DNA of 47,625 bases from Nostoc parmelioides FACHB-3921 (GCF_014696625.1 NZ_JACJQL010000045.1:1-47625), one strand, 5' to 3'; counted from the first letter of the stretch, positions 10,813 to 20,597 are shown. Notes: generated by a model from the sequence alone, not told the origin. Numbers and translations: made by a program.

Positions 10813-12579
10813 TTAAAACGGCGAATACTGTAATGAAAAGTACAAACCATTTTCTTGCAGACTGCGCTTTTCACCATCTACAGATGTTAGAGGAATACCC
10901 CAATCTAGCCTGGCTGAGAAAGTATCCCCTTGTTTCCAAAGTAGTCCTAACCCAGTACCCACAAAGGTACTTGGTGATGGATTATTACTTTGGGTATTCC
11001 AGCCTGTACCTACGTCAATAAATGGTGTTAGTTGTAGCACACCTCCCAATTTGGCAGCACGGAAAATTGGTAACCTCAATTCTCCAGACAACAATAAACC
11101 ATTATCTGTAAGTAATGTATCTTGGCGATAACCCCGGACACTTTGCTGACCACCAAGACCAAATTGTTCCAAGGGTACTAGGGAGGTTGAGGCTAGTTGG
11201 ATATCGCCTCTGGCTAAAAATAGAGTGTCTGGTGCTAACTGTCTCACCCACTGCGCCTGTCCCCGCCAGGCAAAAAAGCGGCTATCTGGTTCATCCTGAT
11301 TCACATTAGCATCGAACCAATTTACGCCCAAGCTAAATTGCGATCGCGCTGCAAAAACTTGCTCATTACTGCGTTGGGTGTACTCCTGGGTAAAGCGGAA
11401 GGCAGAAATCTTAGTTCTTCCTTCTGCATCTGCACCAGGTGATAAAGGAAACCCACCAATATTATCCAGCCCTAATTCAGTTTGGCTTTCTTGGCGCGAG
11501 AAGGATAGCCCCACGGCTAATTCCTGGGTTGGCTTTTGGATTAGTGGTTGTCGATAACCGAATTCATAAGAGGTCGTATTTGATTGAATATCTAGGACGC
11601 TGAATGGGTCTTCAATTACACGATTCCATCCCTGGTTAAAACCGAAGGATACAGTACCATTGTGAGCATTAATTGGCAGTTGGTAATTTAAATTAATGGC
11701 ATTACTGCCATCTGTATTGTTATACCCTACGCTAAGAGTGTCGCCTAAACCTAGTAAATTTCCCTCTTGCAGATTTATCCCCCGGCGAAAACTACCCACA
11801 CTTGGCGATCGCCCATTATCTAAAGTTGCTGTCAATGAGGAGGTATCGGCTTCTTGTACCTCAACTTGCAAGATGTTAGTTCCGGGTTCTACACCCATTT
11901 GCAACTCGGCGGACAAATTTTGAATACGCGGATCGAGGCGCAGTAGTTGCAGCTTTTCTATTAAGCGTGGTACGTTCAGGGGTTTACTAGCACCTAGTTG
12001 GATGCGATCGCGAATGTATTGACTACGCAGTCGCCGATTGCCGACAATTTTAATTTCCTGCAAACCGCCTTCTACTATCTGAATTTGAATCACTCCAGCT
12101 TCTACTGTCTGGGGTGTAATTACAGCCCCTGTCGTTACATAGCCGTTATCAGTGTAGAGTTTGGTGATAGCATCTCTAACTTGCAACAGTTCTGCAAATG
12201 ATACTTCTCGACCCACATAGGCATCTGTAATAGAGGCAAATTTTTCTGGTGGGAAAACTTTACTACCAACAACTTCAATACGATCAACTCTAAATTTGGC
12301 ATTAGTATCATTTTGTACTGGATTTTCCTGTTCTAGTAGATCCGTGGGAGCAGGCAATTGCTCTTGATCTGATGGTTTTTGTAATACTTCCGACGGTAAA
12401 GTCCTAGTAGGAATATCTTCTAAACGATCCTTTGGCAAGGAGCTAGGGTCAGGAGTTTGGGCGATCGCCTGATGATAATCGCACAACACTGCTCCTATCA
12501 CAAAAGCATATTTTATAAATTTAAGTTTAATAATGAAATTTTCTGTATATTGAACTAATAATTCTGACTTGACATTCAT
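10813..12579 (-). CDS. TpsB outer-membrane transporter (ShlB/FhaC/HecB family)
   Basis: A 588-residue outer-membrane pore that exports TpsA proteins. Residues 1-41 look like a signal region ending in QAIAQ. A Pro/Gln-rich linker follows, then two POTRA domains (about 95-250; FRVDRIEVVGSKVF starts the first, LQEIKIVGNRRL the second), then a 16-strand-type beta barrel. Visible family marks are the SVRGYRQD motif of the barrel-inserted loop and a C-terminal strand ending in aromatic Phe (SLQYSPF), the outer-membrane assembly signal. It is the first gene of the operon and the only transporter for four exoproteins, so it must recognise all their TPS domains. The 198 bp upstream, shared with the divergent dehydrogenase gene, should hold the operon promoter; I cannot pin down its elements. 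Confidence 0.93.
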   Translation of the reverse strand: MNVKSELLVQYTENFIIKLKFIKYAFVIGAVLCDYHQAIAQTPDPSSLPKDRLEDIPTRTLPSEVLQKPSDQEQLPAPTDLLEQENPVQNDTNAKFRVDRIEVVGSKVFPPEKFASITDAYVGREVSFAELLQVRDAITKLYTDNGYVTTGAVITPQTVEAGVIQIQIVEGGLQEIKIVGNRRLRSQYIRDRIQLGASKPLNVPRLIEKLQLLRLDPRIQNLSAELQMGVEPGTNILQVEVQEADTSSLTATLDNGRSPSVGSFRRGINLQEGNLLGLGDTLSVGYNNTDGSNAINLNYQLPINAHNGTVSFGFNQGWNRVIEDPFSVLDIQSNTTSYEFGYRQPLIQKPTQELAVGLSFSRQESQTELGLDNIGGFPLSPGADAEGRTKISAFRFTQEYTQRSNEQVFAARSQFSLGVNWFDANVNQDEPDSRFFAWRGQAQWVRQLAPDTLFLARGDIQLASTSLVPLEQFGLGGQQSVRGYRQDTLLTDNGLLLSGELRLPIFRAAKLGGVLQLTPFIDVGTGWNTQSNNPSPSTFVGTGLGLLWKQGDTFSARLDWGIPLTSVDGEKRSLQENGLYFSLQYSPF

Positions 12580-12777
12580 ATATTTAAATCCCGATACTTT
12601 GGCTTAACGGGTATGTTTAATTACAAATCATGTCTATATTTTTTACATTGAACATCAGAATAAATACTGCTTTTCTGCCAAGATAGTCCATGACAAAAGT
12701 GTGATTACTTTCACCTCTCACCGATGTCTACTTCTCCTGATACAATCATGGAAAACTAAGTTTTATGGGTTAAAGCT

Positions 12778-13815
12778 GTGTTAGCAGCCTTGCTTTATGG
12801 TCAGGAAGATTTACGCTTAGAACAAGTTGCTGACCCATCTCCAGATGTTGGAGAAGTGGTAATTAAAGTGGGAGCAGCAACAACTTGTGGCACAGATTTA
12901 AAAGTCTGGCGGCGTGGTGGTCATGCCAAGATGTTAAAATTGCCTACTTTATTTGGTCATGAAGCCGCCGGGGAAATTGTGGCAGTGGGTGCGGGTGTTA
13001 CTGGTTGGCAAATAGGCGATCGCGTAGTTGCCAATAATTCTGCACCCTGCATGAAATGTTTTTTTTGTCAACGTCAAGAATATTCCCTATGTCCCAATTT
13101 GATTTGGAATAATGGCACATTTGCCGAATACTTAAAAATTCCCGCACTCATAGTACAGCATAATTTATTGCAGGTTCCTGATGAGTTGCCGTTACCATTA
13201 GCAGCTATGACTGAACCCTTAGCTTGCGTCCTGCATGGGGTAGCTCGTTCTCAGATAAAACCTCAAGATAGGGTTGTTGTCTTGGGGGATGGGGCAATTG
13301 GGTTAATGTTTGTGGCAGCTTTGGCTGATAAGGTTGAGGTATTATTGTGGGGTGGTAACGACCAACGGCTAGAAATTGGTCAAAAGTTGGGAGCGACGAA
13401 AACCTTTAATTATCATCAAAATCCAGATATTCCTGGTACGGTGAAAGACCTTACCCAAGGCTGGGGTGCAGATGTAGTGATTGAAGCCACTGGTGTACCC
13501 AGCGTTTGGGAAACAGCGATCGCCTGCGCTCGTCCTGGTGCTACTGTTAATTTATTTGGTGGTTGCCCACGAGATACAACAATTACAGTCAATACAGAAC
13601 AACTGCACTACAGTGAACTGACGCTCAAAGGCGTTTTTCACAACACCCCTGAATATGTCCGCGCGGCGCTGGCTCTCATAGCTAGCCGTAAAATCCCTTT
13701 TGAATTATTAATCAGTGAACAGCGTCTATTAAAAGATTTAGAGCAAGTATTTAATGATATGAAAGCGCGGAAAGTAATTAAGGTGGCAATGGTTTGTAGT
13801 ACCGTTAACTGTTGA
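12778..13815 (+). CDS. Zinc-dependent medium-chain alcohol/sorbitol dehydrogenase family protein
   Basis: A 345-residue MDR dehydrogenase. The catalytic zinc ligands are visible as the Cys in TTCGTD (near residue 37) and GHE (near 60). The structural zinc site is the four-cysteine cluster APCMKCFFCQRQEYSLC, and the Rossmann cofactor site is VVLGDGAIG near residue 170. It resembles threonine and sorbitol dehydrogenases, but the substrate cannot be read. The start is GTG at 12778. The in-frame codons just before it read V-K-A-V, the usual MKAV start of this family, but no in-frame ATG exists; the nearest ATG (12764) is out of frame and quickly meets a stop. An STRR follows directly after the stop codon. 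Confidence 0.85.
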   Translation: MLAALLYGQEDLRLEQVADPSPDVGEVVIKVGAATTCGTDLKVWRRGGHAKMLKLPTLFGHEAAGEIVAVGAGVTGWQIGDRVVANNSAPCMKCFFCQRQEYSLCPNLIWNNGTFAEYLKIPALIVQHNLLQVPDELPLPLAAMTEPLACVLHGVARSQIKPQDRVVVLGDGAIGLMFVAALADKVEVLLWGGNDQRLEIGQKLGATKTFNYHQNPDIPGTVKDLTQGWGADVVIEATGVPSVWETAIACARPGATVNLFGGCPRDTTITVNTEQLHYSELTLKGVFHNTPEYVRAALALIASRKIPFELLISEQRLLKDLEQVFNDMKARKVIKVAMVCSTVNC

Positions 13816-13846
13816 CGGTTGATTGTTGACTGTTGACTGTTGACTT
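13803..13846. repeat. STRR heptamer-type repeat (TTGACTG/TTGACGG)
   Basis: Tandem degenerate copies of GTTGACTG and GTTGACGG lie between the dehydrogenase stop and the convergent glycosyltransferase. Related copies occur at 20733-20756 and 24822-24862. Such short tandem repeats are typical of Nostoc and Anabaena genomes. Confidence 0.8.
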
Positions 13847-13854
13847 GAAACCCT

Positions 13855-14844
13855 TTAATTTGATGAAGATGAGGAAGTATCTAATGATTGTTGCACCTCA
13901 GGATATTGCTGCTCAAAACCGCTAACTTCTGACAATGTATAAAGTGGTCTTTGTTTAACCTCTTCATAAATCCGCCCCACATACTCACCTAAAATACCAA
14001 TACTGACAAGTTGTACTGCTCCCAAAAAGAAGATAGCTATAAGAATAATTGCGATTCCAGTTAGGGGGGAATGGGGTGTGAAAATCCGCCAGTACAAAAC
14101 TAACAGACACATTAATAATGAGGCTATTGCTGCAAACAGTCCTAAATAAGTTGAAAGCCTTAATGGCACCTTAGAAAAGGAAACTATGCCATTAATTGCC
14201 AATGCGAAGGATTTACGAAATGTATATTTGACATCGCCGGCAAAACGCGGATCTCGTTCAAATTTAACGGCTGTTTGGTTAAAACCTACCCAAGAACGCA
14301 AGCCGCGAATGTAACGATTTCGCTCTGGCATGGCATTGAGTACATCGACAACTTGCCTATCTAATAAACAAAAGTCTCCCGTATCTGTAGGAATATCAAC
14401 ATCTGCCAACTGTTTGAGAATCCGATAAAAAGCGTAGGCGGTGAAGCGCTTAAACCAGCCTTCTTGGCGGCGTTTGATTCTTTGGGCATAAACTATATGA
14501 TATCCTTGCCGCCATAGTTCCACCATTTCCGCGATCAATTCTGGTGGATCTTGTAAATCGGCATCGAGAATGACAACTACTTGTCCACGGGCAAAATTTA
14601 AACCTGCGGTGACGGCGATTTGATGACCAAAATTTCTGGCAAGACTTAAGTAGACAACACGCGGATCTTTTTGATGTAATTCTCGCATCATTTTTAGAGA
14701 GCGATCGCGGCTACCGTCATTAACTAAACACAATTCGACTGAACCATCCATCTGATCCATTACCTGGGAAATGCGGCGATACATTTCTGTGATGGTTTCT
14801 TCTTCGTTGTAAATTGGGACGATAAAAGAATATTTAGGTGGCAT
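13855..14844 (-). CDS. GT2 family polyprenyl-phosphate glycosyltransferase (GtrB/DPM-like)
   Basis: A 329-residue membrane-anchored GT-A glycosyltransferase. The N-terminal domain starts SFIVPIYNEEETI. It has the DADLQDPPELI motif (the DxD and the QDPP signature of polyprenyl-phosphate sugar transferases) and TDTGDFCLLDR. Two transmembrane helices lie at about residues 230-255 and 265-290 (LGLFAAIASLLMCLLVLYW and the following GIAIILIAIFFLGAVQLV segment). The family moves a sugar from a nucleotide donor to undecaprenyl phosphate on the cytoplasmic face, which fits the two GT39-type lipid-linked-sugar transferases nearby. It lies 12 bp downstream of the TVP38-like gene on the same strand. The sugar and final glycan are unknown. 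Confidence 0.88.
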   Translation of the reverse strand: MPPKYSFIVPIYNEEETITEMYRRISQVMDQMDGSVELCLVNDGSRDRSLKMMRELHQKDPRVVYLSLARNFGHQIAVTAGLNFARGQVVVILDADLQDPPELIAEMVELWRQGYHIVYAQRIKRRQEGWFKRFTAYAFYRILKQLADVDIPTDTGDFCLLDRQVVDVLNAMPERNRYIRGLRSWVGFNQTAVKFERDPRFAGDVKYTFRKSFALAINGIVSFSKVPLRLSTYLGLFAAIASLLMCLLVLYWRIFTPHSPLTGIAIILIAIFFLGAVQLVSIGILGEYVGRIYEEVKQRPLYTLSEVSGFEQQYPEVQQSLDTSSSSSN

Positions 14845-14856
14845 AGTTGAGATGTG

Positions 14857-15522
14857 TTAGGGTTTTTTACGAGTGGGAAAAGAGCGACGACGACGATACC
14901 AAGTGGAACCACCAACTAGCATTCCAATCAATGCCAAAGCACCAAATAATGGTAGAACTTCACCAGTACGGATGGCTTTTAAGCCAGAACTCCCCAAGAG
15001 GACAAACGGCAAAATTCCGGGTACTGTTCCCAAGGCTGTACCAATTAGATAATCCTTAAAGCTGATTGATGTCAAACCGGCAGCAAAATTTACTAATCCA
15101 TAGGGTAGGATGGGCATCAGCCGGATAGCAAACATATAAAAAATGGCTCCTTGTCTAACTTCGGCATCGATAGCTTGCCAACGTCCAGCCAATCTTTGAG
15201 CCACAATTTCCCGTCCTACCGTCCGTGCAAAAATAAAGGCAGCGATCGCCGCAATAATTGCGCCTACACTTGTCCAGAATGTCCCCATCCAGGGGCCGAA
15301 AATCGCTCCACCAGTTAAATTCAATGCCGTTGATGGCAAAATCAAAATAGTCGCCACCACGTATACAGCTACATAAGTAACAGGGGCCCAAATTCCCGCA
15401 GCTTTTAACCAAGCTTGAATTAACTCTGGATTAATTCCCCCCAGAAGATATCCTGTAACTCCCGTGGCTATGAGACACACAGCCATCAATAAGGCGAAAC
15501 TGGTTTTAGCATTCAGCATCAA
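14857..15522 (-). CDS. TVP38/TMEM64 family membrane protein (VTT/DedA-like)
   Basis: A 221-residue inner-membrane protein of the VTT (SNARE-associated) family. An N-terminal transmembrane helix (residues 8-28) is followed by the core with re-entrant segments. The family motif is around LPSTALNLTGGAIFGPWMG, followed by GxxxGA helices (VGAIIAAIAAFIFARTVG) and the second half RLMPILPYGLVNFAAG. Members are proposed to act in lipid scrambling or polyprenyl-phosphate recycling. That role would fit the downstream polyprenyl-phosphate glycosyltransferase, with which it probably forms a two-gene unit. The C-terminus is basic (YRRRRSFPTRKKP). Confidence 0.85.
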   Translation of the reverse strand: MMLNAKTSFALLMAVCLIATGVTGYLLGGINPELIQAWLKAAGIWAPVTYVAVYVVATILILPSTALNLTGGAIFGPWMGTFWTSVGAIIAAIAAFIFARTVGREIVAQRLAGRWQAIDAEVRQGAIFYMFAIRLMPILPYGLVNFAAGLTSISFKDYLIGTALGTVPGILPFVLLGSSGLKAIRTGEVLPLFGALALIGMLVGGSTWYRRRRSFPTRKKP

Positions 15523-15684
15523 TTAAAACTCCTAGTTGTTCAACCTGACATCTGATGAGCGGAGTCCCGTTCGTCGATCTGTTTTTGACTAAGGAAGGCG
15601 ATCGCTAATACCGTTTTGATTTTGAGAACATGAAAAATCTGCTGCATAAATTTTTGATTCATTCATTCGATAACATCACTACCT

Positions 15685-17649
15685 CTAGTCTTTCATTAAC
15701 ACAGTCACTGGTTTAGAAAATAGTTTTTTCGTATATTTTACATTTTTAAAAATCATTGACTCTACTGGCGGTTCTTCGTCTCTTCTCACGGCAATAATAC
15801 CACAAGGTTGAAATTTATTATGTGGATACACTTGAGATTTCACAGCAGTAAAATTAGTAGGGTTTAAGATATGTGCAAACTTAATTACTCGCTGCTGTTG
15901 ATTATTTAATAGAACCCAAAATGGATATTCCCAATAACGGGCAGAGGGAGTTTGTTCGGTTCCTAAGGAAAGTCCAATATTTTTACATTGTGTAGTTTTT
16001 ACAAAATTAGTTGCCTCAAAATATGAATTGATCAGATGAGGTCGATTAGTAAAGTAAAGTTCGTTTCTGCTAGTATTAAAAATATTATTTTCTGCTGCTA
16101 TAGGTCTAAATTTATTGATAAATACAAACTGCATGGATGTTACTAAAAGAATCGTTGCTAAGAATGTGACAAAATAACGATTCCAGACTTGACAGAAAAC
16201 TAAGCCGACAAAAGCAGAGAACAGCACGAATAAAGAAAGATGATGACGACTTTGATATGGCTGCAATTTTAGCATCCAACATAACAGTAAAAAGCCAGCA
16301 ACCAAAGATAAGACATAAGCTAGTAATTCTTTATTGCTCCTCAATCTTTTATGAAAGATAAATATGGCTATAGCTATTAAAATCAGTAGCAAATGTAAAG
16401 GATTACCCGCAACATTTTCATCAAAAGACAGCCCTGGTACACCATTGTAAGAGTTGGGGGGATGAGTTATTCGCGAGTCGGTCATATCCACCCCTAAAAA
16501 GCTATGAATTATAGTAATTATTTTAGTTAATTTACCTGTTAATGGTTCTATTATTTTTTGCAAACCTAAGTGTCTAACAATATCAGTATGCAAAGACAAA
16601 TTACGAATGATATTAGAAATCCATGTAGGTAAGCTATATATTTCTATTCTGTATTCTTTGGAGTATTCTGCTGCTGATATAGGATTACCGTATAAATCAA
16701 AATTACGTAAATAATGCCCGATATTTAAAGTGAAGAAAATAGCAGCTACGATGGCTCCTGATTTCCACATTTTCCAGCGCATTGAGTTGACATACCAGAT
16801 AAATAACCAAACCATGAAGGGAAAAGCAAAGATATAACCAGAACTCTTGGTATACACGGCCAATCCACAACTTGCACCAATACTTAAAACTAAGTGAGTG
16901 GGAGGATTTTTATGAGGTAAAGTCAACAAAACAAAATGAGCTAAACAAACGAGCCAAAAACAAACTGCATAATCGTTTTGAGTGCTAGAACTTTGCAAAA
17001 TACCCATCGGGAGAGTAGCACAAAACACCGTAGCAAAAATCTGTCCTCGCTTATCTGCTCCTAATTGCTGGGCAATTAATGATACGCCGATGATGCTACC
17101 AATCATACTAAACACTTGTACTAAATTGGCAAAGCGATCGCCCCCACTCAGAATTTGCAGATGTAAAATCACCACCTCTGCAAAAGGTGGATGAACTAAT
17201 TGGGCTGAGTAGTAAGTAGGATAATGAGCCAGACTACGGTTTTGTATCCAATGCACCACCCGCGCCATGTGATAAGTCATGGAATCCCAATTATTTGGCG
17301 GAGAGGCGATCGCAATTATAGTAATGGTGGCAATAATAAAAGCTACACCACCCAATAATACTAAGGATACGGGAGTGATGGAGGGAAGTTTTGGGGAAAA
17401 CAGCGTACGCTTTCCTGTTTTAATAAGGCGGTAGTAAATCCATCCCAAAGCAAGATTAGTCAACAACCACAAAGCTAATACCCAAGCAAAGGTGATAATT
17501 CGCAAAAGGCTGAAAACTTCCGTAGAAATCGTGACTAGAACACCCCAGGAAACTGCTGCTGATAACACAGCACTACGCCAATCTCGCTCAGAATTGTGAA
17601 AAATCAGCCAAAGAGTCACTAAGGATAATAAGACTAGTCCAACCAGCAT
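15685..17649 (-). CDS. GT39-like multi-spanning glycosyltransferase
   Basis: A 654-residue integral membrane protein with about 11-13 predicted helices. An acidic residue in the first external loop (NNWDSMTYHMARVVHW, Asp near 122) corresponds to the catalytic position of the PMT/ArnT clan. A further conserved-looking loop is YYSAQLVHPPFAEVVI. A soluble C-terminal part of about 130 residues follows the last helix. Such enzymes transfer a sugar from a polyprenyl-phosphate donor on the periplasmic side. The acceptor is not known. It is transcribed separately from the gene pair downstream, with 162 bp between them. Base composition is more AT-rich than in the secretion operon. Confidence 0.78.
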   Translation of the reverse strand: MLVGLVLLSLVTLWLIFHNSERDWRSAVLSAAVSWGVLVTISTEVFSLLRIITFAWVLALWLLTNLALGWIYYRLIKTGKRTLFSPKLPSITPVSLVLLGGVAFIIATITIIAIASPPNNWDSMTYHMARVVHWIQNRSLAHYPTYYSAQLVHPPFAEVVILHLQILSGGDRFANLVQVFSMIGSIIGVSLIAQQLGADKRGQIFATVFCATLPMGILQSSSTQNDYAVCFWLVCLAHFVLLTLPHKNPPTHLVLSIGASCGLAVYTKSSGYIFAFPFMVWLFIWYVNSMRWKMWKSGAIVAAIFFTLNIGHYLRNFDLYGNPISAAEYSKEYRIEIYSLPTWISNIIRNLSLHTDIVRHLGLQKIIEPLTGKLTKIITIIHSFLGVDMTDSRITHPPNSYNGVPGLSFDENVAGNPLHLLLILIAIAIFIFHKRLRSNKELLAYVLSLVAGFLLLCWMLKLQPYQSRHHLSLFVLFSAFVGLVFCQVWNRYFVTFLATILLVTSMQFVFINKFRPIAAENNIFNTSRNELYFTNRPHLINSYFEATNFVKTTQCKNIGLSLGTEQTPSARYWEYPFWVLLNNQQQRVIKFAHILNPTNFTAVKSQVYPHNKFQPCGIIAVRRDEEPPVESMIFKNVKYTKKLFSKPVTVLMKD

Positions 17650-17889
17650 AATACAAACCTCACATATCTACCAAGCTAATACCTGTACTTCTAAAATTAT
17701 GTAAAAATTCGGATATTTATAAATGAATTTTGTGTATATTTCAGTGAATACTTACGTATTGTTAAAAGAGCTAAATCCTTTCCTGAGAGTTTTTCATAGG
17801 CATACACACACTGATTAAACCATGCAACCGATGTTTGGAAAACAAATAGCTCACGAAGTAACCGCTTTTCTATCACAAGATCGCTAATC

Positions 17890-19446
17890 ATGAAAAAATC
17901 AACAGTCTTTATATCTATACTCTTGTTAACTGTTGGAATATTATTTCGATTTGTCAATGTCGAGCAGAAACCATACTGGGGAGATGAGGTTGATAGTTTG
18001 AGTTGGATTTCTGGTCGAGCAGACTTTAAAGACCTGGCTTTTCGGGGACAAGAAATGAGTGTAAGAGAAGTCCTAAGCTATCAAAGTCCATACCCTGGTA
18101 CTAATTTAATCGACACCTACCAAATAATCTATTATGAACACGCACCAATTTTCTATTTGTTGGCTCGATTGTGGATGGGATTTCAGAGTTCTGATTTAAT
18201 GACTGCTAGAAGTTTAGCCGGAGTGATTAGTCTTTTAGTATTTCCTTGTATTTATTGGCTTTGTGTGGAATTATTCCAGTCATCCGTTGTTGGATGGATG
18301 GCAATGACGTTGGTAGCTGTTTCTCCGTTCCATTTACTATATGCTCAAGAAGCTAGACAATATACTCTCTGGATCTCCCTCATTTTGCTGACAAGTTTAA
18401 CTTTGCTACGAGCAATGCGTTTTCAAACCATCTGGAGTTGGATACTTTATATTGTTACCTTAACTCTGATGCTTTATACTCATTTGCTTTCTGTGATAGT
18501 TATACTCACATATAGTATTTATATATTCCTTCAAGAAGGTTTCCGTTTAAGTAAAACATTAGTAGCTTATTTAATATCTTCTGTGATATCATTCTTGCTT
18601 TTTACACCTTGGTTATTAGTTGTTGCTGCCAATGTCAATTTCCATAAAGACCAGTCTCCAAGCTGGACTAAAGAACCTACTTCTGTAGTAGTTTTAATTA
18701 AGACTTGGATGCTAAATTTTAGTCGGCTTTTTTGGGATTTCAATCAAACTTTTGAATCCACGAATTTATTTTTTTATTTGTTAAATTTAAGTTTAATAAT
18801 TTATGCTATATATCACCTCAAAGGTCATAGCCAACAACGAACCTGGCTATTTCTCGGTTTAATGATAATAATTCCTTTTATTTTATTAGCAACACCAGAT
18901 ATAATATTAGGAGGAAGACGATCTACTCCAATCCGTTATTTTATACCTGCTTGTTTAGCTATTGAAATTGTAGCGGCTTATTTGATATCTAGCAAAATCA
19001 TCTTAGCTAAAAGTAAACAAGATTGGCGGCAGAAATTTTGGCAAATAACAACATTTACAATAATTGCAGTAGGAATATTATCTTGTGGATTAATCACTCA
19101 CGAAAATACTTGGTGGAGTAAGCAAAGAGAATATTATCATTCTGAAGTCGCGGCAGTTGTCAATCAAGCTAAAAAACCTCTAGTTATAGCTAATTGGTTT
19201 GATATTCGCACTCTTGCTCATTCATTTTCTCCTCATGTAACTTTACAAGAAATACGTTTACTAAAAGATGTAAAGTCAGTTGGTAAAGATTTTAGTAATG
19301 TGTTTTTATATCAGAATCAGGGAAATCTAGAAAGATTGCTTGAAACACAAACTGATCTCCAAATTAAAGAAAAATATATCTGGTATCGACAAACATCACC
19401 AGTAAACAGTACGAGAACTATACTGTGGGAACTGGTAAGAAAATAG
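17890..19446 (+). CDS. GT39-like glycosyltransferase (second copy, divergent)
   Basis: A 518-residue membrane protein with about 11 helices. The N-terminal loop PYWGDEVDSLSWISGR contains the Asp-Glu pair (D32/E33) expected at the active site of the PMT/ArnT clan. A second loop, YYEHAPIFYLLARLWMGF, followed by a helix starting RSLAGVISLLVFP, matches the family pattern. The gene is divergent from the GT39-like gene at 15685; the 240 bp between them must carry both promoters. Together with the GtrB-like enzyme it suggests a lipid-linked sugar modification pathway. The start ATG at 17890 gives a good signal-anchor (VFISILLLTVGILF). Confidence 0.8.
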   Translation: MKKSTVFISILLLTVGILFRFVNVEQKPYWGDEVDSLSWISGRADFKDLAFRGQEMSVREVLSYQSPYPGTNLIDTYQIIYYEHAPIFYLLARLWMGFQSSDLMTARSLAGVISLLVFPCIYWLCVELFQSSVVGWMAMTLVAVSPFHLLYAQEARQYTLWISLILLTSLTLLRAMRFQTIWSWILYIVTLTLMLYTHLLSVIVILTYSIYIFLQEGFRLSKTLVAYLISSVISFLLFTPWLLVVAANVNFHKDQSPSWTKEPTSVVVLIKTWMLNFSRLFWDFNQTFESTNLFFYLLNLSLIIYAIYHLKGHSQQRTWLFLGLMIIIPFILLATPDIILGGRRSTPIRYFIPACLAIEIVAAYLISSKIILAKSKQDWRQKFWQITTFTIIAVGILSCGLITHENTWWSKQREYYHSEVAAVVNQAKKPLVIANWFDIRTLAHSFSPHVTLQEIRLLKDVKSVGKDFSNVFLYQNQGNLERLLETQTDLQIKEKYIWYRQTSPVNSTRTILWELVRK

Positions 19447-19565
19447 GATCTGATCAAAAATAAATTCAAACTTAATGAATAAATTATTCTACTAAATGGG
19501 AAAACTATATTGACTGTGTTGTTGACACACAGTAGAGAAATTCTCTCTTAGTTCCCAATAGGACA

Positions 19566-20177
19566 ATGGTAAAAAAATTTCGGCTAAACTTTTTGATTTT
19601 GCCCTTTTCTCTAATTTCCTGGTTGTGTGTAGGAATATTGACTAACTCCCAAGCTGATGCGTTACCAGGACAAAGTACGGAAGAAGTGGGTACTTGGATT
19701 CAAGCCCATCCCACCCTCCGTCCCAGGGCTGGAGAAAAATTATTGATTCAGAAGAGTGATACAGCAGCCCAACGATTCACTTTTCAAGCATCCGTATTAC
19801 CTCCTGGTAAAGTAGGATTCACCAAAGACCGGAGCGTAATTCGGACTGAACGCATTGCTATGTATGATGCTATTAACGGTATGAGCTTGCAGCGTTTACA
19901 AGAATCCTTGCGGGTGATTTATGGTTTAGATATTTATCAAGACTTTAAACGCGCCCAAGTGCTTTATGAATATCCCAACGAAAGCGCCATTAACTCAGCG
20001 CGGTTGGCGAAAACTCCTATCAGGGAAGCTTTGAAGGGAGAATTACGGGTAGGCGATCGCTACGCTTATTGGGTAGAAGTCGCCCAACCTAGAAACGGCA
20101 AGGCCTTCACCGGGCAAATGACTGTTTTACTCAAGAATGACTTAGACAAGTTAGAAGCAGAACTGCGAAATCGTTAG
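19566..20177 (+). CDS. Secreted protein of unknown function (203 aa)
   Basis: I do not recognise this family. Residues 1-32 form a signal peptide with a hydrophobic core (LNFLILPFSLISWLCVGIL) and a likely cleavage at QADA/LPG. The mature part has no cysteines and a mixed alpha/beta look, with motifs such as EEVGTWIQAHPTLRP, MYDAINGMSLQRLQESLR and LRVGDRYAYWVEVAQ. It is probably periplasmic or thylakoid-lumenal. A bidirectional terminator-like hairpin follows at 20200-20232. Confidence 0.7.
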   Translation: MVKKFRLNFLILPFSLISWLCVGILTNSQADALPGQSTEEVGTWIQAHPTLRPRAGEKLLIQKSDTAAQRFTFQASVLPPGKVGFTKDRSVIRTERIAMYDAINGMSLQRLQESLRVIYGLDIYQDFKRAQVLYEYPNESAINSARLAKTPIREALKGELRVGDRYAYWVEVAQPRNGKAFTGQMTVLLKNDLDKLEAELRNR

Positions 20178-20199
20178 CTAGGATATGGCAGTGATATCT

Positions 20200-20232
20200 A
20201 TATCCCCGGTTTTCTAGAAAAATCGGGGATAT
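20200..20232. terminator. Hairpin between convergent genes
   Basis: ATATCCCCG plus a T-rich run pairs with an A-rich run plus CGGGGATAT around a CTAG loop. It lies between two convergent genes (stop codons at 20177 and 20238). The A/T-rich flanks on both sides suit a bidirectional intrinsic terminator. Confidence 0.7.
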
Positions 20233-20237
20233 CTCTG

Positions 20238-20597
20238 TTAAAAACTTCCAGGGGGTGGGGTTTGCCAAACACCAGAGAAAATACTTTCAGTAGCTAAAGC
20301 TATTCGTAGCAAATCTTCTTTGAGTAGTGGCGGCCAATCTACACCGGCTCTACGTCCTGCCACAAATAGCTGTTGAGCCTTAACGGTTAACTGATAAAGT
20401 GCAAAAACTAATTCTTTGTCCAGACTAGGGGAATCTTTCAGCGCCTCAAATACTACTTTCAACGCTAATAAAATTGAGGTAATTTGACCAGGCACTGGCG
20501 GTTTTCCATGTCTCATTCGCATCAACAAGGCATCAGGGTTTTCCTCACTTGCTATTGTCTGTCCTACTAGGAGTTTGTGAGCTATCTCGTAATTCAT
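20238..20597 (-). CDS. Conserved-looking small protein of unknown function (119 aa)
   Basis: A soluble, mostly helical protein. I do not recognise a characterised family. It starts MNYEIAHKLLVGQTIASEENP. The central helices (ITSILLALKVVFEALKDSP and a following LVFALYQLTVKAQQLFVAG helix) and the Pro-rich end VWQTPPPGSF are its clearest features. No signal peptide, membrane helix or metal motif is visible. It is a single gene with the hairpin at 20200-20232 on its 3' side. Confidence 0.6.
   Translation of the reverse strand: MNYEIAHKLLVGQTIASEENPDALLMRMRHGKPPVPGQITSILLALKVVFEALKDSPSLDKELVFALYQLTVKAQQLFVAGRRAGVDWPPLLKEDLLRIALATESIFSGVWQTPPPGSF

Noticed and set aside
17697..17957. 86-codon minus-strand ORF between the two GT39-like genes
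   Set aside because: It overlaps the start of the convincing gene at 17890 and shows no domain or coding character.
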